DNA from: Desulfuromonadaceae bacterium | GTDB lineage: Bacteria > Desulfobacterota > Desulfuromonadia > Desulfuromonadales > SZUA-540 | Length of the DNA stretch: 6,992 nt | Direction of reading: 5' to 3' | NCBI GenBank assembly: GCA_003250235.1 | Contig: QKGY01000412.1 | Span: 1 to 6,992, forward strand | Shown: in pieces, positions 1 through 6,785 of the stretch | How positions within the stretch are numbered: position 1 is the stretch's first letter | Layout of the letters: the number at the start of each line of letters is the position of its first letter | Made by a program: the position numbers and the translations under genes | Notes under the pieces: generated by a model | What the model saw: only the letters and a program-made list of their open reading frames with translations | What the model was told of the DNA's origin: nothing | Database searches by the model: none

Positions 1-1165
1 CCATGACCGGGCGCTTGCGCCGGTCGCGGTCGCCGCCGCAGCCAAATACGGTGACAATCCGGCGGGGCGACAGATCCTTGAGGGTCGACAGGGCCTTCTC
101 CAGGGCGTCTCCGGTATGGGCATAGTCCACCAGGATCAGGGCGCCTAGGTCATTTTCGATACGTTCGAGTCGTCCAGGAACCTGAGTCGCCGAAGCGATC
201 CCCTCAGCAATGATCGCCGGTGAAAGATTCAGAGCCCAGCCGGCTGCCGCGGCACACAGGATGTTCTCCAGGTTGAACTGCCCCACCAAAGGGGAGTGCA
301 AAGCAAATTGCCCATTGGGCCCGAACACCGTCCCGACGATCCCGTCGACCGTGATCCGTACGTCTGCGGCGCGAACGACGGCCTCGCCGGTTGTTCCGCA
401 GGTCAGTGCCTCAGGGACGGCCCGGTGAAGGCGTATCCCGAACGAATCATCGACATTGATCACGGCTCTCCCGCCGCTGTGAGGAAGCACACGGGTGAAA
501 AAGGCTTCCTTGCTGGCAAAGTAGTGTTCCATGTCCCCGTGATAGTCGAGGTGTTCGGGGGTCAGGTTGGTGAAGATGCCGACATCGAAGGCAAGACTCT
601 CCACACGATATTGATCCAGGGCGTGGCTGGAGACCTCGAGGATGATGGCATCGGCGCCGGCAGCGCGGAACCGCGCCATGGTCTCGAGCAGTTCCACCGA
701 TTCGGGGGTGGTGTGGCTCGACGGGACCTGCTCGTCGCCGAAACGGTAATTGACCGTGCCGAACACGGCGGGCCTTTTCCCGCCCGCTCTCAGGATCGAT
801 TCAACCAGATACGTGATGGTGGTCTTGCCGTTGGTGCCCGTCACGCCGACAACGGGAATGCCTTCCGTGGGGCGGCCGTAATACTCGTGAGCCGCATAGG
901 CCATGGCCTCGCGGGTGTTGGCAACCACAACCGCCGTCACCCCTGCAGGCAGGTCGAGTTTTTCTTCGGCAACTACCGCGACGGCGCCTCGCTGCACGGC
1001 ATCCTGGGCAAAACGATGTCCGTCGAATTGCGTTCCCCGCAGGGCAAAGAATACTCCCCCGGTGACGACCTTGCGGGAGTCGTAAAAGAGCCCAGTAATT
1101 TCGCAGGCCTGCGACCCGTGTATCTCGAGGGTCGGAATCTTGTGCATCAACTCAAAAAGCTTCAT
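1..1165 (-). CDS. murE: MurE, UDP-N-acetylmuramoyl-tripeptide synthetase (partial, C-terminus off the window)
   Basis: Cytoplasmic ATP-dependent Mur ligase that adds the third amino acid (meso-diaminopimelate in most Gram-negatives) to UDP-MurNAc-L-Ala-D-Glu. I read 388 codons from the ATG at 1165 to the left edge with no stop; the family is about 500 residues, so roughly the last fifth is missing. Visible motifs: ATP P-loop GVTGTNGKTT (residues 107-116), UDP-MurNAc-binding HTTP (151-154), EVSSHAL (177-183), the lysine expected to be carbamylated (K219 in HYFASKE), VPGRLERIE (329-337), DYAHT (347-351) and FGCGGDRDRRKRP (374-386). The DNPR-type motif that would confirm diaminopimelate specificity lies outside the window. 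An AGGAAAG stretch 11 nt upstream may be the ribosome binding site. The gene starts 47 nt after the ftsI stop and is probably the next gene of the same operon. One mild oddity is HTG where HTP is common at 350-352. Confidence 0.96.
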   Translation of the reverse strand, partial: MKLFELMHKIPTLEIHGSQACEITGLFYDSRKVVTGGVFFALRGTQFDGHRFAQDAVQRGAVAVVAEEKLDLPAGVTAVVVANTREAMAYAAHEYYGRPTEGIPVVGVTGTNGKTTITYLVESILRAGGKRPAVFGTVNYRFGDEQVPSSHTTPESVELLETMARFRAAGADAIILEVSSHALDQYRVESLAFDVGIFTNLTPEHLDYHGDMEHYFASKEAFFTRVLPHSGGRAVINVDDSFGIRLHRAVPEALTCGTTGEAVVRAADVRITVDGIVGTVFGPNGQFALHSPLVGQFNLENILCAAAAGWALNLSPAIIAEGIASATQVPGRLERIENDLGALILVDYAHTGDALEKALSTLKDLSPRRIVTVFGCGGDRDRRKRPVM

Positions 1166-1212
1166 AGAATCGCATACTTTCCTATTCGGAAATGCAAAAG
1201 TCAATAGCAAAA

Positions 1213-3176
1213 TCAGCTCGGCGGAGCCAACCTGACCCAGACCTCCTGTTCATATTGAATAGGACGCCCCGGAAGGGGGGACTGTTCCACCACCCGGCCG
1301 CTTCCGGTAAGCTTCACGTTGATACCGGTTCTCTCCATGGTCTGGAGCACCTGACGATAACTCTGGCCCAGGCAATCCGGCATGCGGACCCCCTTCTCTC
1401 CGGCATCGGTCCAGGCCGTTTTGAGGTTGCGATCGATCGGATATGCCGAAGCCTCCACGGCGGGAGGCAGGGGAATCGTCGTTGCAGGCTCGCTGGCCGG
1501 CACCTTGAGGTATTGCAGTGACTGGGCGGCAATACGGGCAAAGATCGGCGCCGCCACCAGGCCCCCGTAGGTTTTGCTTTCCGGCTCATCGACAATGACC
1601 AGGATCACCAGTCGCGGGTTCTCCAGGGGAACCAGCCCGACAAAGGAGGAAACCCGCTTGTCGGCCGAATATCCGCCGGTGATCGGGTCCACCTTCTGCG
1701 CCGTGCCGGTCTTGCCGCCGACGTGATATCCGGGAACCGCCGCCAGAGTTCCCGTTCCGCCCTCATCCGTCGCTTCGCCCATCATCTGGCGCACCCTGCG
1801 CGCCACATCGCTGGAAACGACCTGCTGGACAACCCTGGGGTGATGCTGCTCCACCAACTCTCCCGTAGCGTCCACCACCCGATCGACCACATACGGCTGC
1901 ATCAGCGTTCCGTCGTTGGCGATCGCTGCCGTAGCCGCCGCCAGCTGGATCGGCGTGACGCTCAAGCCCTGCCCGAAGGAGATGGCGGCCAGATCCACTT
2001 CGAACCAGCTCGACGGGTTGCGTACCAGCCCCACCACTTCTCCGGGGAGGTCGATCCCCGTCTTTTTTCCGAATCCGAACTTTTCGATGTATCGATAAAA
2101 TCCAGCGCTTTGCCGATTTTAGCCGCGCCGATATTGGAGCTGTATTTCAGAACTTCGGTAATGCTTAGCTTCTCATAGGGCTTGTGGTCATGGATAACCT
2201 TTCCGCCCACTTTGTAGGAACCCTTTTCGCAATAGATTTTCTGCCCCGGCTTGATCACCCCTTCGTTCAGGGCCGCCGCCAGCAGAAAAATCTTGAAGGT
2301 CGATCCGGGTTCAAAGGTGTCGCAGATCGCCCGGTTACGCCATTGTGACGGCCGATAATTGGAAAACGCGTTGGGGTTGTAATCGGGCTGGCTGGCCATG
2401 GCCAGCACCTTTCCGGTCGCAGGATCGAGGACGACCACGGCCCCGGCCCGACCCTTTACCGCACGGATGCCGGCATCCAGTTCCTTTTCGGCGATGTACT
2501 GGAGATTTTTGTCCAGGGTCAGGTATACGCTATACCCTTGGCTCTGTCCCTGAACCTGCTGCTCTCCCAAGCCCATGCCCCGGCCAAGAGCGTCCTTTTC
2601 CGTCACCAGGTACCCGCCCTGACCGAGAATCTGCGAATCGTACATCAGCTCCACCCCCTCGAGCCCTTCGGGGTCGAGGCCGGCAAAACCGATCACCTGG
2701 GCACCGATCTCGGCGTTGGGATAGTAGCGTTTGTGTTCCTTGATAAAGTCCACGCAAGCCAGATCCAGCGCTTTGACCTGCTCGCTTTCGCGCGGCGCTA
2801 CACGGCGCTTGAGCCAGACAAAGCTCTTGCCCGAGGTCAGCTTGGCTCTTACTGCCGATTTGGGCAGCGAAAGCGCTGCAGCCAGCGCTTTTGACTCGGC
2901 GTCAACGTCGCTGACTTTGCGCGGATCGACATAGATTGAATCGACTTCTACACTCAGGGCCATCTCGTCGCCATTGACGTCATAGATCGTTCCCCGCTTG
3001 GGAGCCAGGGGAATCACCTTCTGGTGCTGCTTCTCAGCCCTCTTCTGCCATTCTTCCTGCTTGAGAACCTGGATATCGAAAGCGCGTACGGAGATCAGGG
3101 CAAAGGCCACCAGGAAGCAGAAGCCGATAAACCGGATGCGATAGCGTCCCCATTTCTCCTGTTTATCCAAGGTCAT
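1213..3176 (-). CDS. ftsI: FtsI/PBP2-type septal peptidoglycan transpeptidase with PASTA domain, interrupted by a 1-nt frameshift
   Basis: Class B penicillin-binding protein that cross-links septal peptidoglycan, anchored in the inner membrane with its catalytic domain in the periplasm. The first frame (ATG at 3176) gives a membrane anchor (about residues 14-32), a PBP dimerisation domain (about 52-200) and the transpeptidase domain with active-site STFK (S292-K295) and SSN (346-348). After residue F360 homology moves to the -1 frame, which carries FGFG..TGIDLPGE, then GGKTGTAQ (KTG at 489-491 in restored numbering) and a C-terminal PASTA domain (about 597-652), ending at 1213. Adding one base at the A4 run (2097-2100, plus strand) gives one continuous 654-residue protein. 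As written, the first frame runs off its homology and stops at 1962 after 404 codons, lacking KTG and PASTA. No other decay is visible, so a sequencing or assembly indel or a very recent mutation is likely. The PASTA tail resembles SpoVD-type PBPs, but position after ftsL and before murE supports FtsI. Confidence 0.93.
2097..2100 (-). other. Frameshift site in ftsI (one base missing from a homopolymer)
   Basis: The plus strand reads GATAAAATCC; the coding strand reads GGATTTTATCG. With five T instead of four, the codons read D-F-Y-R-Y-I-E-K-F-G-F-G, the usual FtsI sequence after the SxN motif. With four T the frame gives D-F-I-D-T-S-K-S-S and later stops at 1962. Homology switches frame exactly at this run, which places the lesion here rather than at the A6 run about 30 nt further downstream. 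Confidence 0.9.
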
Positions 3177-3193
3177 TCTTCTGAAAAATCCTT

Positions 3194-3469
3194 TTACAAA
3201 TGGATGATCAACGGGGCATCGTCCCCTCCCCGGCCTGTCTGGAGGCCTGGAGCATCTACAGAAGCCTTCGATTCAAAACGGGATTCGCGTTCATCCCCTG
3301 CTTCGCTCGCGTGATAACAGGCCCCCAGGACCAGTACGACAATCCCCATACAGAAAAAAAGGCCCACCACCCCGGCAAGGTGGAGAGACCTCTTTTTTTT
3401 CCGGCTGTCAACCAGTTCCTGCATCGCTTGCCACAGGTCCAGTTTTTCCTTTGGATCCAGCAAATCCAT
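3194..3469 (-). CDS. Small single-span membrane protein of unknown function between ftsL and ftsI
   Basis: A 91-residue protein that I do not recognise. It has a charged, probably helical N-terminus (1-30, with KKKR at 24-27), one hydrophobic stretch (about 31-50) and a hydrophilic tail (51-91) rich in acidic residues, glycine and serine. The positive charges before the hydrophobic stretch predict an N-in, C-out orientation. The stretch ends in LGAC (48-51), which fits a lipobox, so C51 could be a lipidation site; however the hydrophobic core is long and the N-region unusually long for a lipoprotein signal. A GGGAG ribosome binding site lies 9 nt before the ATG. The gene starts 22 nt after the ftsL stop and ends 17 nt before the ftsI start, so it is almost certainly co-transcribed with them. 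A role in division or septal wall synthesis is an inference from position alone. It has the topology of FtsL/FtsB-type proteins but no clear coiled coil after the membrane segment. Confidence 0.8.
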   Translation of the reverse strand: MDLLDPKEKLDLWQAMQELVDSRKKKRSLHLAGVVGLFFCMGIVVLVLGACYHASEAGDERESRFESKASVDAPGLQTGRGGDDAPLIIHL

Positions 3470-3491
3470 GATGTCACACTCCCGAAGAACC

Positions 3492-3809
3492 CTACCTAAC
3501 CGTAATCACCTGCTGCGGAGTGGGAAACTTGAGTCCCAGCTCATTTTTGGCCACCCTTTCGATGCGCGCAGGATTTCGCAGGCTGGCGGATTCAAGACAA
3601 AGCTTCTTGTTTTCCTGGTGCATCTCGCGCAACTGCACCTCATAGCTGGAAATTTGATATTCCAGGTTGATCACCTGGATACGTGACCAGACAAAAAACA
3701 GCGAGAGGATGAGCAGCAGGCTGATGAAAACCAGCAGAGAAAACAACTTCGGTTTCTGAAAACTGAGTCCACCGAATCGGGGAAACGCTCTTAAAATGAG
3801 TTCCGACAT
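3492..3809 (-). CDS. ftsL: FtsL, cell division protein
   Basis: Bitopic inner-membrane protein of the divisome; in the family FtsL associates with FtsB/DivIC and FtsQ and helps activate FtsWI. This 105-residue protein has a short cytoplasmic N-terminus (1-20), one membrane segment (about 21-41) and a periplasmic heptad-rich stretch (about 44-76) consistent with a coiled coil. The conserved tail LRNPARIERVAKNELGL (77-93), followed by PTPQQVI, is typical of FtsL/DivIC-like proteins. Length and position between rsmH and ftsI both match the family. The start is supported by a full AGGAGG Shine-Dalgarno (3815-3820) 5 nt before the ATG, the strongest ribosome binding site in the cluster. It begins 35 nt after the rsmH stop. 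FtsL sequences diverge quickly, so the assignment rests on architecture, tail motif and synteny together. Confidence 0.9.
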   Translation of the reverse strand: MSELILRAFPRFGGLSFQKPKLFSLLVFISLLLILSLFFVWSRIQVINLEYQISSYEVQLREMHQENKKLCLESASLRNPARIERVAKNELGLKFPTPQQVITVR

Positions 3810-3844
3810 AGCTACCTCCTTGACCTCTTCCAGAGATCCATCCC

Positions 3845-4792
3845 TCAGTCAAGCCGCCGAACCGCCCTCAGGACGGCGCTGCGCGACCGGGGGTTCACCG
3901 CGATCTCCTGCTCGCTGGGACGCAGAGCCTTGCGGGTAAGAACCTCCACCCGGGCTTTATGGCCACAGGTGCAGTATGGGATCCGCGGCGGGCAGATGCA
4001 GCCACGGGATTCCTGCTGAAAAAACTGTTTGACGATCCGGTCCTCCAGGGAATGGAAGCTGATCACCGCGAGGCGTCCACCGGGCCTGAGCAGGTCTATC
4101 GCCCGGGCAATCCCCATGGTGACATGGTCCAGTTCGCCGTTCACGTGAATCCGCAACGCCTGAAACACCCGGGTGGCCGGATGAATCCTCGATGGCTTGT
4201 GCCCGCCCGGCACCGCGTCCCGAACCAGTTCGGCCAACTGACGGGTCGTCTCCAACGGTGCCACGGCCCTGACCGTCTCTATGCGACGTGCGATACGTCC
4301 GGCCCAGCGCTCTTCGCCGAATTCGCGGAATATGCGGGTCAACTCCTCCACCCCGGCCGTGTTCACCACGTCAGCCGCCGTCATCCCGCCGGTGGTATCC
4401 ATCCGCATATCGAGCGGCGCTTCGCCGCGAAAGGAGAAACCTCTTTCCACGGCATCCAACTGATGGGAGGACACGCCGAGATCGAAAAGGATCCCGTCCA
4501 CCGCCTCCACTCCCAGGGAAGCCAAAACCTCCCGGGCGTCGGAAAAGTTACTGTGCCGCAGCACCACCCGGTCCCCATAGGAAGCGAGGACGTCCGACGT
4601 TTTCTTCAGCGCTGCGGGGTCCCTGTCCAGACCGATCAGGCGACCATCCGGGGAACTGGCCTCCAGAATGAGGCGGGCATGCCCGCCACCACCAACCGTA
4701 CCGTCCACATAGATCCCACCGGGCTTCGGATCGAGGCAGGCGATGACCTCATCAGGCATCACCGAGAGGTGGACGAACTCCTGGCCGGGCAA
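3845..4792 (-). CDS. rsmH: RsmH (MraW), 16S rRNA (cytosine(1402)-N(4))-methyltransferase
   Basis: Cytoplasmic S-adenosylmethionine-dependent enzyme that N4-methylates C1402 of 16S rRNA in the ribosomal decoding centre. The 315 residues match the usual length of about 310. Motifs in order: EFVHLSVMPDEV at the N-terminus, SAM-binding DGTVGGGGHA (30-39), GLDRDP (54-59), DGILFDLGVSSHQLD (99-113), HPATRVFQALRI..NGEL (204-221), ISFHSLEDRIVK (244-255), and a cysteine group (C265, C267, C274, C276). The start codon is TTG, 3 nt after the mraZ stop. The first ATG lies at codon 12 and would remove the conserved FVHLS segment, so TTG is preferred; its likely ribosome binding site is the TGGGG inside the end of mraZ. 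The tight spacing suggests translational coupling with mraZ. Confidence 0.96.
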   Translation of the reverse strand: MPGQEFVHLSVMPDEVIACLDPKPGGIYVDGTVGGGGHARLILEASSPDGRLIGLDRDPAALKKTSDVLASYGDRVVLRHSNFSDAREVLASLGVEAVDGILFDLGVSSHQLDAVERGFSFRGEAPLDMRMDTTGGMTAADVVNTAGVEELTRIFREFGEERWAGRIARRIETVRAVAPLETTRQLAELVRDAVPGGHKPSRIHPATRVFQALRIHVNGELDHVTMGIARAIDLLRPGGRLAVISFHSLEDRIVKQFFQQESRGCICPPRIPYCTCGHKARVEVLTRKALRPSEQEIAVNPRSRSAVLRAVRRLD

Positions 4793-4795
4793 GAC

Positions 4796-5242
4796 TTAGA
4801 ACCCCAGATCCGCCATGAACTGCGGATTATCCTGAACAAAGGCAACAGCCGACTGAGTGACCTCGGCGTGCTTGGCCTCGCTGTAGATTTCGATACGTTC
4901 GGACATGCCGACAACAACGACATCCCGTTCGAGATTGGCGTGCAGGCGCAAAGACTCCGGGATCAGAATCCTTCCCTGCTTATCGAACGAACATTCGGTC
5001 GCCGGCGCGACGACGAGCCGGTAAGCGGCATTCTTTTGAGGACCCGGCGGGAGATTTTCCACGTTCTGCCGGTTTTTCTCCCACACGGTCACCGGGTAGG
5101 CACTCAGACCGCCATCCCAGTTCTTGGTGACAACCAGGCGCTCATCCCCATAGGCATCCGCGAGAATCTCGCGGAACCTGGCGGGGATACTGGCCCTCCC
5201 CTTGGGATCGATGGAATTGTAGAATTCGCCCTGGAAGCTCAT
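4796..5242 (-). CDS. mraZ: MraZ, transcriptional regulator of the dcw cluster
   Basis: DNA-binding protein of the MraZ/AbrB-like swapped-hairpin fold; in E. coli and Mycoplasma it binds repeats upstream of its own operon. The 148-residue length is normal. Both signature DxxxR motifs are present: DPKGR (12-16) and DKQGR (87-91), marking the two tandem SpoVT-AbrB-like domains. I chose the ATG at 5242 because it gives the canonical M-S-F-Q-G-E-F start; an in-frame TTG 18 nt upstream (5260) has no ribosome binding site and overlaps the putative operator. The GAGG ribosome binding site (5246-5249) is only 3 nt from the ATG, which is short. It is the first gene of the operon, behind a near-consensus promoter. 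Confidence 0.95.
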   Translation of the reverse strand: MSFQGEFYNSIDPKGRASIPARFREILADAYGDERLVVTKNWDGGLSAYPVTVWEKNRQNVENLPPGPQKNAAYRLVVAPATECSFDKQGRILIPESLRLHANLERDVVVVGMSERIEIYSEAKHAEVTQSAVAFVQDNPQFMADLGF

Positions 5243-5251
5243 TGCCCTCTT

Positions 5252-5281
5252 TTGGTCCAAAATGGCACTAAATTACACTTT
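5252..5281 (-). promoter_or_regulatory. Putative MraZ operator (three 10-bp-phased direct repeats)
   Basis: On the coding strand the region from just past the -10 box reads AAAGTGTAAT, then TTAGTGCCAT, then TTTGGACCAA: consecutive 10-bp units with a G-rich core in the same place. The first unit matches the AAAGTG[T/G] repeat reported for Mycoplasma MraZ, and the phasing matches the 10-bp spacing of TGGGN repeats in E. coli. The third unit is degenerate. Its position in the early transcribed region of mraZ fits autorepression. The match to known sites is from memory and inspection; binding is inferred. Confidence 0.5.
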
Positions 5282-5288
5282 GTGGGAA

Positions 5289-5317
5289 ACTATATCCGCG
5301 CCCCAGAAGGTTGTCAA
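5289..5317 (-). promoter_or_regulatory. Sigma70-type promoter of the dcw operon (PmraZ)
   Basis: The -35 box TTGACA (5312-5317) and the -10 box TATAGT (5289-5294) are separated by exactly 17 bp. The -35 box is a perfect match and the -10 box has one to two mismatches from TATAAT. Transcription would start near 5282, giving a leader of about 40 nt before mraZ. This is the best promoter in the window. Confidence 0.85.
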
Positions 5318-5361
5318 GGAGATAATTCCCCTCTTTTAAGGGTTTAGAATCGAACGGGCAC

Positions 5362-5385
5362 AAAAAAACCCCCTCGTTGAGGGGG
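5362..5385 (-). terminator. Rho-independent terminator after the CorC-like gene
   Basis: On the minus strand CCCCCTC pairs with GAGGGGG (7 bp, mostly G:C) around an AAC loop and is followed directly by seven T. It sits 34 nt past the stop of the CorC-like gene and about 45 bp before the -35 box of the mraZ promoter. There is no T run on the other side, so it works for minus-strand transcription only. Confidence 0.93.
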
Positions 5386-5418
5386 CCGTTTGGGAATGTC
5401 GAAACGGAAGGAAACCGA

Positions 5419-6684
5419 TCAGGGAGTCTGGGGAGGGGTCGGCAGCAGCATTTCAATCTCTTCGACCCGCCGGTCAACCACCTTTCGGACGGTAAACAGG
5501 ACCCCTTCGGACTGGCAGCTCTCCCCCTCCTGGGGGATGGTGCCGAGAACCCGCATAAGGAAGCCGGCCAGGGTCGTGGCATGCTCTTCGGAAAGGTGAA
5601 GCTGGAAGCGCTTGTTGATGGTACGCAGCGAGGTGCTGCCGTCGATGATATAGGAGCCGGGAGCGAGCTCGCGGATCATCTCTTCCTCAACATCGTATTC
5701 GTCCTGAATCTCACCGACGATCTCCTCGAAGATGTCCTCCAGGGTGACGATCCCCTCGACCCCGCCGTATTCATCGACGACGATGGCCAGGTGAACCTTC
5801 TTCTTGCGAAAAGACTGCAGAAGAGTTTCGATCCTTTTGGATTCGGGGACGAAATAAGGTTTGCGGGCGATGTCCGTCAGGCGGAAATTTTCGGGGCGGT
5901 CGACATAGTTCAGGATATCCTTGGAGTGGATGATGCCGACGATGCTGTCGAGATTCTCATCGTAAACGGGGAAGCGCGAGTGGTGGGCATGCTGCACCAG
6001 CGTCAGCACCTCGGCAAAACTGGAATGGACCTCGATCCCCACCACTTCGAAGCGCGGGATCATCACATCGCGCACCCGCATCTCCGCCAGATCGAAGATG
6101 CCATGCAGCATGCGGCGCTTCTCCTTGTGAACGACGCCGGTCTGCTCGCCCACGGTGATCAGGCTGCGGATCTCGTCTTCAGAGATGATGGGCTTCTCCC
6201 CTTCGCCGGGAATCAGCCGCGCCAGAAAGCGGGTGACTCCCGTAATCAGCCAGACGGCGGGCGAGAGGATGCGAAGAACCACGCCGATGGGACGCAGGAC
6301 GACAAAGGACAGAGCCTCCGACTGCTTGGCCGCATAACTCTTGGGCAGCACCTCGGAAAAGATCAGCAGCACCGGCGTGAGCAGCAGGATCGTCAGATAC
6401 TCACCCCGATCTCCGTAGAGCTGGACAAAAAGGCCGGTGGCGAAAACGGAGATGGCGATATTGACCAGGTTGTTGCCAACGAGGATGCCTCCCAGCAGAT
6501 ACTCGGGGTTCTGCAGAAGGGCCTCGAGACGGTCCGCGCCGCGTCTCTTTTTCTGCACCAGATACTTCAGGCGCAGCTTGTCCAGGGACATCAGGGCGGT
6601 TTCCGAACCGGAGAAAAACGCGGAAAGTAAAAAGAGAACGCCCAGAATGACCAGGCGAAGCCAGAACTCATCGGATTGAAACAT
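5419..6684 (-). CDS. HlyC/CorC family membrane protein (CNNM-CBS-CorC, putative magnesium/cobalt efflux)
   Basis: Inner-membrane protein of the CNNM/CorB/CorC family (often annotated hemolysin-like), thought to take part in magnesium or other divalent cation export. From the ATG at 6684 it is 421 residues, the usual length. The N-terminal CNNM (DUF21) domain spans about 5-160 with SGSETA (25-30) and EVLPKSYA (111-118). A CBS pair follows (about 205-330), with DVMIPR at 206-211 and DEYGG..GIVTLED at 304-317. A C-terminal CorC/HlyC domain covers about 340-415. The reading frame is open upstream to an ATG at 6801 and another at 6714. I prefer 6684 because it alone has a good ribosome binding site (GGAG, 6691-6694, 6 nt before the ATG) and gives the family's normal N-terminus. 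It is a separate transcription unit from the dcw operon, closed by the terminator at 5362-5385. Substrate cannot be told from the sequence. Confidence 0.9.
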   Translation of the reverse strand: MFQSDEFWLRLVILGVLFLLSAFFSGSETALMSLDKLRLKYLVQKKRRGADRLEALLQNPEYLLGGILVGNNLVNIAISVFATGLFVQLYGDRGEYLTILLLTPVLLIFSEVLPKSYAAKQSEALSFVVLRPIGVVLRILSPAVWLITGVTRFLARLIPGEGEKPIISEDEIRSLITVGEQTGVVHKEKRRMLHGIFDLAEMRVRDVMIPRFEVVGIEVHSSFAEVLTLVQHAHHSRFPVYDENLDSIVGIIHSKDILNYVDRPENFRLTDIARKPYFVPESKRIETLLQSFRKKKVHLAIVVDEYGGVEGIVTLEDIFEEIVGEIQDEYDVEEEMIRELAPGSYIIDGSTSLRTINKRFQLHLSEEHATTLAGFLMRVLGTIPQEGESCQSEGVLFTVRKVVDRRVEEIEMLLPTPPQTP

Positions 6685-6736
6685 CAGTCTCTCCAGCGAC
6701 AGGCGCAGATCCATACAATCATCATAATTGGGGGGA

Positions 6737-6765
6737 AGTTTAACCCAGCACCGGCGATTATTCAA
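6737..6765 (-). promoter_or_regulatory. Candidate promoter of the CorC-like gene
   Basis: On the minus strand TTGAAT (6760-6765) and TAAACT (6737-6742) are 17 bp apart. Each matches the sigma70 consensus at four of six positions. Predicted transcription start is near 6730, leaving a leader of about 45 nt to the chosen ATG at 6684. If this promoter is right, the upstream ATG at 6801 cannot be on the transcript. Confidence 0.4.
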
Positions 6766-6785
6766 CTGACATTGCGTGCAACCTG

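Noticed and set aside
296..1207. Open frame of 303 codons on the plus strand
   Set aside because: It lies antisense to murE, whose reading frame carries a full set of Mur ligase motifs. Composition and lack of recognisable motifs mark it as a shadow of GC-rich codons.
1166..1212. Possible internal promoter before murE (TTGACT in the ftsI-murE gap)
   Set aside because: No -10 box at a workable distance: the nearest candidate, TATGCG, is 22 bp away.
2062..2068. A-rich run (coding strand) in ftsI as the frameshift site
   Set aside because: Conserved FtsI residues already appear in the -1 frame about 30 nt upstream of this run, so the shift must be at 2097-2100.
5243..5260. TTG start for mraZ at 5260
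   Set aside because: No Shine-Dalgarno precedes it, and MraZ proteins conventionally begin at the M-x-x-G-E segment encoded from 5242.
5328..5342. Short inverted repeat CCCT/AGGG upstream of the mraZ promoter
   Set aside because: Only four base pairs with a six-base loop, no T tract on either side; likely chance.
3959..5347. Open frame of 462 codons on the plus strand
   Set aside because: It runs antisense across rsmH, mraZ and the mraZ promoter. It crosses gene boundaries and shows no protein family features.
5377..6630. Open frame of 417 codons on the plus strand
   Set aside because: It is antisense to the CorC-like gene and begins just beside the terminator. Its Asp/His/Gly-rich translation is typical of a complement frame, with no membrane segments or motifs.
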